Source of the DNA: a bacterium | GTDB lineage: Bacteria > SZUA-182 > DTGQ01 | Reading direction: 5' to 3' | Assembly (NCBI GenBank): GCA_023512255.1 | Contig: JAILZY010000063.1 | Coordinates: 1-20,306, forward strand | DNA length: 20,306 bases | Shown here: one piece after another, positions 15,944-20,306 of the stretch | Layout of the letters: the number at the start of each line of letters is the position of its first letter | How positions within the stretch are numbered: position 1 is the stretch's first letter | Notes under the pieces: generated by a model | Told to the model about the DNA's origin: nothing | The model's input: only the letters and a program-made list of their open reading frames with translations | Databases searched by the model: none | Translations under genes and position numbers: made by a program

Positions 15944-16480
15944 ATGGGTCAGACTTCCATCTGCAATTCCAATCAGTATCTTACCTTTACCCTGGGAAAT
16001 GAGCTCTTTGCGGCAGATATTGCTAAAGTTAGAGAAGTTCTTGATTTTCCTACGATTACCAGAGTGCCCCGTATGCCCGACTATCTTTTGGGCGTTACCA
16101 ATCTGCGGGACAATGTAGTGCCGGTGATCGACATGCGGCTGAAATTCGGCATGACCCCCACCGAGCGCACGGTAGACACCTGCGTGGTGATTGTTGAGAC
16201 TGAGCTGGATGGAGAGCAAGTTACCATTGGCTGTCTGGCTGACTCGGTTGAGGAGGTTCTCGATCTTCCCCCGGATCAAATTGAGCCTCCACCGAAAATA
16301 GGGCTTGGCCTCGATACGGAATTCCTCAAAGGGATGGGTAAGCAGGGAGACAAGTTCCTGATGATTCTCGATATGGATAAGGTGCTCTCGATCGGAGAGC
16401 TCCACCTGGCCAAGGAGGCGGCCGCGGCTGAGGCCGCCTCCGCCGAGCGACAGCAAGTTGAGGCGGCAGCAGAGATTTGA
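15944..16480 (+). CDS. cheW: Chemotaxis coupling protein CheW
   Basis: A 178-residue CheW-domain protein that links chemoreceptors to the CheA kinase in cytoplasmic arrays. A strong AGGAGG site (around 15930) precedes the ATG. The fold runs from about residue 10 to 155: 'YLTFTLGNELFAADIAKVREVLDFPTITRVPRMPDYLLGVTNLRDNVVPVIDMRLKFG' contains the usual F.LG.E.FA..I..V.E, the P..P....G..NLR..V.PV.D.R motif, followed by 'VGCLADSVEEVLDL' and 'KFLMILDMDKVL'. The usual G in NLRG is D here. The last 25 residues form an Ala/Glu-rich tail not part of the domain. Between the HD-GYP gene and the MCP gene, it indicates one chemosensory pathway. Another CheW-like role, in c-di-GMP or gene regulation, is possible. 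Confidence 0.95.
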   Translation: MGQTSICNSNQYLTFTLGNELFAADIAKVREVLDFPTITRVPRMPDYLLGVTNLRDNVVPVIDMRLKFGMTPTERTVDTCVVIVETELDGEQVTIGCLADSVEEVLDLPPDQIEPPPKIGLGLDTEFLKGMGKQGDKFLMILDMDKVLSIGELHLAKEAAAAEAASAERQQVEAAAEI

Positions 16481-16549
16481 AAGAAGAAAGAAGGCCTTGT
16501 AAACTCAAGGAATACGAATATCTTTCTTCAGAATTTTCCCTCATTGGTG

Positions 16550-16679
16550 CTGATATTGGTGTAGGTGTCTGATATTGGTGTATTAGAGCAAGTTAAGCGT
16601 AGGAGCATGATATTGACTTCGGTATGGGGCAGGGAGAACAAGCGGCAAGCAGCGAAAGTAACCAAGCAACGAAAGTAAC
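16550..16679. repeat. Short direct duplications in the cheW-MCP spacer
   Basis: CTGATATTGGTGTA occurs at 16550-16563 and 16569-16582. CAAGCAGCGAAAGTAAC (16646-16662) is followed immediately by CAAGCAACGAAAGTAAC (16663-16679), one change in 17. They precede the MCP ribosome site, so they lengthen its leader. The rest of the 16481-16694 spacer shows no gene. Confidence 0.8.
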
Positions 16680-16694
16680 AGGAGAAAAGAGGCT

Positions 16695-18647
16695 ATGCTA
16701 AAGAACGTAAAGTTAGGGGTGAAGATAATTATCAGCTTTGGTCTGATGATGGCCATTGCCATGATTATTGGTCTGGTAGGCTATCGCGGGATGAACAATG
16801 TTATGAAGGGCACAGATGAGCTGGCTGAGGTCTGCCTGCCCAGCGTGGAGCAACTTTTCCTGATGAGCAAAGCCCACCAAGCGATTGCCAGGGATGAGCT
16901 TGAGCTGATCAACCGCAGGATTACAAATCCTGAGATCCGCAAGGCTGCCTATGAGAGCATTGAGGCGGCCTGGAAAAAGGTTGATGAGGCCGTAAAGACC
17001 TATGATTCGCTTCCTAAGCCGCCAGAGGAGGCCAGCCTTTGGAAGCAGCTTACGGCAGAATGGGAGCAGTGGAAGAGCGGCCACATCAAGGTCATGAACC
17101 TATCGCAGGCCAAGGATAGGCTGCTAGCCAATGGTCTTGATTTGGATAGCCAGCAGGTGGTAGAGCTTGACAGCCAGCTTATCGATACTTATCTTCAAAA
17201 TCGAAAACCCTTTCTGGCTGCCGAGGCGTCCCTCGATAAGCTCGTTACTATGAATATCACCGAGGGTGATCAAGCCTCTAAGGAGGCTGACGATCTCATG
17301 GCCTCAGCCCAGAAGGTGCTGATCGTAGCCATGATTTTCGGCCTTGCCCTGGCCATTGTGCTGGGAATAGTTTTTACCCGCAATATCGCCGGCATCATCA
17401 AGGCACTTTTAGCCGAGTCAAAACGGCTGACCGAAGCTGCGGTCTGCGGCCAGTTAGACACCCGTGGAGACACCGAGCGGATAAATTTTGAGTTTAGGGG
17501 AATCATTGAAGGCATCAATGATACCCTCGATGCCTTGATCAAGCCACTGAAGCTGGCTGCCGACTATATCGATCGGATAAGCAGGGGGGATCTGCCAGCC
17601 AAGATAGTTGAGGACTGGCAGGGTGATTTCAATCAGATCAAGAATAATCTCAATGCCATGATTGATAACCTAACCCATTTTGCTCTTGAGACCCAGAGGG
17701 TTGCCGAGCAGGTCGCCTCGGCCAGCCAGCAGATGAGCTCAAGTACCCAGCAAATATCGCAAGGAGCCACTGAACAATCCTCCTCGGCTGAAGAGGTTTC
17801 CTCTTCGATGGAGCAGATGGTCTCAAACATCAAGCAAAATGCCGAAAATGCCCAACAGACTGAGCGGATTGCCTTAAAATCGGCCAACGACGCCAAGCAG
17901 AGCGGCCAGGCAGTGGCTGAGACCGTAGCTGCGATGAAGGAAATTGCCGGTAAGATCTCGATTATTGAAGAGATTGCCAGACAAACTAACCTTCTGGCTT
18001 TGAATGCGGCCATTGAGGCGGCCCGAGCTGGAGAGTACGGGAAGGGGTTTGCAGTTGTGGCCTCTGAGGTTCGCAAACTGGCTGAGAGAAGCCAGGTGGC
18101 CGCGGGTGAAATCAGCAAACTTTCTTCATCGAGCGTCGAGGTGGCCGAGCGGGCCGGTGAGATGCTCATCAAATTGGTACCAGACATTCAAAAGACGGCT
18201 GAGTTGGTTCAGGAGATCAGCTCGGCCTGTGCTGAGCAAAACACAGGAGCAGACCAGATCAATCGAGCCATCCAGCAGCTTGATCAGGTGATTCAGCAAA
18301 ATGCCGGAGCATCTGAGGAGATGGCCTCAACCGCCGAGGAGTTGGCTGCCCAGGCCGAGCAGCTTCGAACCACAGTCAGTTTCTTCAAAATAGCCTCATT
18401 GTCCGGAGCTGGGGCAGGATCCGCTGAGGGCCGAGGGATCGGAGAGTATCCGGCATCAGCCGCATTTTCTAAAACTGGCTCCAAGGCCGGCTCCGCTCGC
18501 CTGACCAGGGCTGCGGCTCACGCCTCGACCAGCACTTCGGCCACTGCTGACAGTCTCAAGCACCTTACGGGCGGCGGCTTAAGCCCTCAGCCCGGGGGAA
18601 ATGGTCATCACCGAGACCCGCTCGATCAGGAGTTTGAGCTGGTATAG
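16695..18647 (+). CDS. Membrane methyl-accepting chemotaxis protein
   Basis: A 650-residue chemoreceptor with a GGAGAAAAGAGG site before the ATG. TM1 is at about 8-30. A helical periplasmic sensor (about 31-204, four-helix-bundle type) follows. TM2 is at about 206-227. A HAMP region, apparently doubled, spans about 228-330 ('[19 protein letters not shown]' in the second). The cytoplasmic hairpin has the tip [42 protein letters not shown] (about 425-466), the CheW/CheA contact. Gln/Glu-rich methylation helices flank it. After about 565 an Ala/Gly/Ser-rich linker leads to the end [10 protein letters not shown]; there is no NWETF tether. The stop is TAG (18645-18647), the only TAG used as a terminal stop here; reading through would add 22 residues from the downstream repeat to TAA 18714. 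Ligand unknown. Confidence 0.96.
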   Translation: MLKNVKLGVKIIISFGLMMAIAMIIGLVGYRGMNNVMKGTDELAEVCLPSVEQLFLMSKAHQAIARDELELINRRITNPEIRKAAYESIEAAWKKVDEAVKTYDSLPKPPEEASLWKQLTAEWEQWKSGHIKVMNLSQAKDRLLANGLDLDSQQVVELDSQLIDTYLQNRKPFLAAEASLDKLVTMNITEGDQASKEADDLMASAQKVLIVAMIFGLALAIVLGIVFTRNIAGIIKALLAESKRLTEAAVCGQLDTRGDTERINFEFRGIIEGINDTLDALIKPLKLAADYIDRISRGDLPAKIVEDWQGDFNQIKNNLNAMIDNLTHFALETQRVAEQVASASQQMSSSTQQISQGATEQSSSAEEVSSSMEQMVSNIKQNAENAQQTERIALKSANDAKQSGQAVAETVAAMKEIAGKISIIEEIARQTNLLALNAAIEAARAGEYGKGFAVVASEVRKLAERSQVAAGEISKLSSSSVEVAERAGEMLIKLVPDIQKTAELVQEISSACAEQNTGADQINRAIQQLDQVIQQNAGASEEMASTAEELAAQAEQLRTTVSFFKIASLSGAGAGSAEGRGIGEYPASAAFSKTGSKAGSARLTRAAAHASTSTSATADSLKHLTGGGLSPQPGGNGHHRDPLDQEFELV

Positions 18648-18667
18648 CCCTCTTGGGTAACGATACT

Positions 18668-18854
18668 GGTTCTTTCGCTAAGTGCGTACACAGGTGCGCA
18701 GCGGATTATGCCTTAAGTGGGGAAAAATCGCTGCTAACAGCGTAACCCAAGTGCGCCGCGGATCAATTAGGCTATCAATTGTAGGGCGGGCATCAATTGT
18801 AGGGGCGGACCTTGTGCCCGCCGCAAGCTTGCGCACTTTATTAGCGAAAAGACC
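18668..18854. mobile_element. MITE-like element, copy 6 (opposite orientation)
   Basis: It starts GGTTCTTTCGCTAAGTGCG and ends CGCACTTTATTAGCGAAAAGACC, so the end types are swapped relative to the other copies. Inside are 'taacccaagtgcgccgcgga' and 'tgtaggggcggaccttgtgc', the reverse complements of the family core. An 18-bp tandem duplication (ATCAATTGTAGGG..., 18774-18791/18792-18809) lies within. Flanks do not give a clear target duplication. It begins 20 bp after the MCP TAG. Confidence 0.65.
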
Positions 18855-18865
18855 ACTGATGTTAC

Positions 18866-19060
18866 ACGCAGACCCTGCCCCCTTTGATAGGAGGGGGGCA
18901 GGGGATCGCACACTCCGGCCGCCGGCAGCGGCAGGCCCTGACCCCCTTTGGCAGGTCCTGACCCCTTTGATGGGAGGGGGCATGGCCTTGAGGATAAGGG
19001 CTTGAGGCTTTTATTCACCCCCACTAAGACATACCCCCATCAAGGGAGTGGAGAGAAGCA
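18866..19060. repeat. GC-rich repeat cluster with a strong hairpin
   Basis: CCCTGCCCCC (18873-18882) pairs perfectly with GGGGGCAGGG (18894-18903) around an 11-nt loop. Variants of 'ctgacccc..tttgatgggaggggg' recur at about 18937-18982, and a partial inverse 'acccccatcaagggag' lies near 19031. The base composition differs sharply from the flanking genes. Open frames here have no ribosome site or recognisable protein, so I do not call a gene. It may be a second repeat family or an RNA hairpin between the MCP and DUF72 genes. Confidence 0.5.
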
Positions 19061-19115
19061 GCAGAGGCCGCAAGGAAGCTCCTATAGAAGGAGTAAGGTG
19101 GAGAAACAGGATAGA

Positions 19116-19847
19116 TCAACTCTCAAGATAGGCTTTAAGTTGCTTGGCATCAAAGACAGCATGGGCCAGGGCATCATTATTGAAATAGGCATAGACATCC
19201 ACTCCTTGCCCCTTAATCCATTCAGCCCACTCCAGGAGAGCTGACGCTGGGTATTTCCCCTGATACTTTTCCCCCATACCGTGAAAGCGAAGATAGCACA
19301 CCGGGCCAATAACCTTGCGGGGACAGCTTAAGCCAGGCATATCATGGATACAAAATGAGCATCTGTAGCGATCTAGGAGATGGAAAATATCATCTTCCAT
19401 CCAGGATTGATCTCGAAATTCAAACACATGCACAAGATCTTTAGGCAAAAGATCAAGAAAGCTCTCAAGTCTCTGGCAATCTTTTGTCCAGTGAGGCGGC
19501 AGTTGATAGAGAATAGGCCCAAGCTTGCTGCCTAACAAGCGCACCCTGGCAATGAACTTCGCAAGAGGATCTTGGACATGACGCAGTTTTTTCAGATGGG
19601 TAAGATAACGGTTAGCCTTGACAGCGTAAATAAATCCACTTTTGGCTTGTCTCTCCCATTGACAAAAGACCTCCTCTTGTGGCAAATGATAAAAGGTATT
19701 GTTAATTTCTACTGTATCAAATGATGAGCAATAGAAATCGAACCACTCTCTCTGCTTCAGACCATCTGGGTAAAACCGCCCCTTCCAGTGGGGATAGTTC
19801 CAGCCGGAGCAGCCGATTCGAATTCTTCTTAATCTGCTCATATCCAC
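19116..19847 (-). CDS. DUF72 family protein (YecE-like)
   Basis: A 243-residue protein of the DUF72 family, a TIM-barrel-like fold whose activity is not established. Features match: N-terminal 'RIGCSGWNYPHWKGRFYP', 'FDTVEINNTFYHLPQEEVFCQWERQAKSGFIYAVKANRYLTHLKKL', 'LGPILYQLPPHWTKD', 'VFEFRDQSWMEDDIF', and the C-terminal 'YLRFHGMGEKYQGKYP...VDVYAYFNNDALAHAVFDAKQL'. Length is normal. The start is taken as GTG 19847, eight bases after AAGGA; an ATG two codons later is the alternative. It is the only gene on this strand at this end and appears monocistronic, with its own promoter. Family is secure, function is not. Confidence 0.93.
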   Translation of the reverse strand: MDMSRLRRIRIGCSGWNYPHWKGRFYPDGLKQREWFDFYCSSFDTVEINNTFYHLPQEEVFCQWERQAKSGFIYAVKANRYLTHLKKLRHVQDPLAKFIARVRLLGSKLGPILYQLPPHWTKDCQRLESFLDLLPKDLVHVFEFRDQSWMEDDIFHLLDRYRCSFCIHDMPGLSCPRKVIGPVCYLRFHGMGEKYQGKYPASALLEWAEWIKGQGVDVYAYFNNDALAHAVFDAKQLKAYLES

Positions 19848-19918
19848 ACTTAATATCCTTCCTTCTTCTTCCCGTTGAAGATCACTGCCTAATACTATCT
19901 TTTATAATATTTAATGAT

Positions 19919-19948
19919 ATTATAATATTAATTTATGCTACTTAACAA
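19919..19948 (-). promoter_or_regulatory. Predicted sigma-70 promoter of the DUF72 gene
   Basis: On the minus strand TTGTTA (19948-19943) and a perfect TATAAT (19924-19919) are 18 bp apart, about 72 nt before the GTG start. The whole stretch 19895-19970 is very AT-rich, so chance matches are likely; this is the best-spaced pair. Confidence 0.4.
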
Positions 19949-20118
19949 TAGTATAATATTAATTCGATCAAATTCTACCAATAAACAGGGCTGGTCAGTA
20001 AAAAGTGTCGGTAGTCAAACCAAAAAATCACCATGGCCAATGAAGAGGCAAAATTTTATACTCTAAGGTAGAAAAATTACCGATCTAGCTTCAGACCAAA
20101 GTCGAAAAAATAATAAAG

Positions 20119-20192
20119 AGAGGGCATTTTCTCCAATATCTGCCCTCTATTTCTCGGGGAGCCTAGTTTTTCATGGGGAGACTGGGCTCCCC
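20119..20192. terminator. Two successive hairpins, possible terminator
   Basis: AGAGGGCA (20119-20126) pairs with TGCCCTCT (20141-20148). Then GGGGAGCCTAGT (20156-20167) pairs with ACTGGGCTCCCC (20181-20192), 12 bp with one G-T type mismatch. TTAACTCTCTTTCTTC follows on the plus strand. No gene is seen in 19848-20306; a 12-codon frame at 20032 that meets a TAG was not called. The hairpins might serve a gene beyond the right edge. Confidence 0.4.
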
Positions 20193-20230
20193 TTAACTCT
20201 CTTTCTTCAAAAGGAAAATTCTTCAGAATA

Positions 20231-20253
20231 CTACACTTTTGCAGAAATTTCTT
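20231..20253 (+). repeat. Copy B of the repeat also found after ftsH
   Basis: CTACACTTTTGCAGAAATTTCTT here matches the minus-strand sequence at 3968-3946 in 22 of 23 positions, with looser similarity beyond (GCCTTGA at 20257-20263). It may be an edge of a larger dispersed element running out of the window. Confidence 0.6.
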
Positions 20254-20306
20254 AGCGCCTTGACATCCTTAGAAAGTTACCTCTAATAGCAAATCCAGTA
20301 AAATCA

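Noticed and set aside
2558-18647. Complete reassignment of UAG to a sense codon
   Set aside because: The MCP appears to end properly at TAG and TAG is rare in the window; the inferred replaced residues (Trp-like and Gln) also differ, so a single new meaning is not supported.
18682-19024. Overlapping frames on both strands after the MCP
   Set aside because: They lie in a MITE-like element and GC-rich repeats; no ribosome site or protein family is seen.
20032-20112. Short frame with ATG, 12 codons, TAG, then 12 codons to TAA, as a fourth TAG case
   Set aside because: Too short, no ribosome site and no recognisable protein, so it cannot support a recoding claim.

Overview
The window looks like part of a Gram-negative (diderm) bacterial chromosome. 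It carries three predicted lipoproteins, one of them BamE/SmpA-like, a membrane FtsH protease, RNA-modifying enzymes, a chemoreceptor with CheW, and a c-di-GMP-type signalling protein. Gene content would suit Desulfobacterota (former Deltaproteobacteria) or a related phylum, but nothing fixes the lineage. There is no phage, CRISPR array, rRNA or tRNA that I can see.

Layout. 1-648: two adjacent MITE-like elements and AT-rich spacer. 649-1698 (-): lipoprotein with a low-complexity stalk and an LPP20-like end. 1699-2421: repeat-rich spacer. 2422-2901 (+): a broken small helix-turn-helix gene overlapping a small coiled-coil membrane protein gene. 2902-3984: about 1.1 kb of non-coding DNA full of short duplications. 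3985-5925 (-): ftsH. 6377-6754 (+): BamE/SmpA-like lipoprotein between MITE-like elements. 6966-8444 (-): lipoprotein gene interrupted by an in-frame TAG. 8704-10440 (-): RsmG fused to a SpoU-type RNA methyltransferase. 10446-11135 (+): divergent RluA-type pseudouridine synthase, also interrupted by an in-frame TAG. 11845-18647 (+): signalling cluster of a receiver-like protein, a soluble chemoreceptor-like coiled-coil protein, a GGDEF-REC-HD-GYP protein, CheW and a membrane MCP. 19116-19847 (-): DUF72 protein.

Three genome-level signals stand out. (1) Three unrelated genes each hold one in-frame TAG, and the downstream reading frame is still coding. In rluA the TAG sits where I expect a family Gln, and in the other two where Trp is likely. 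Either UAG is read through (pyrrolysine or an amber suppressor), or nonsense mutations happened to give TAG three times. TAG is also the apparent true stop of the MCP, so complete reassignment is unlikely. (2) Nearly every non-coding stretch, and several coding ones, contain short tandem duplications of about 11-30 bp. One of them (19 bp) frameshifts the helix-turn-helix gene. (3) A family of MITE-like elements with GGTTCTTTCGCTAA-type inverted ends sits between genes, and two copies have exact 7-bp target duplications.

The signalling genes suggest a chemosensory pathway joined to c-di-GMP reception or turnover. No CheA, CheR or CheB is in the window, so the kinase would be elsewhere.
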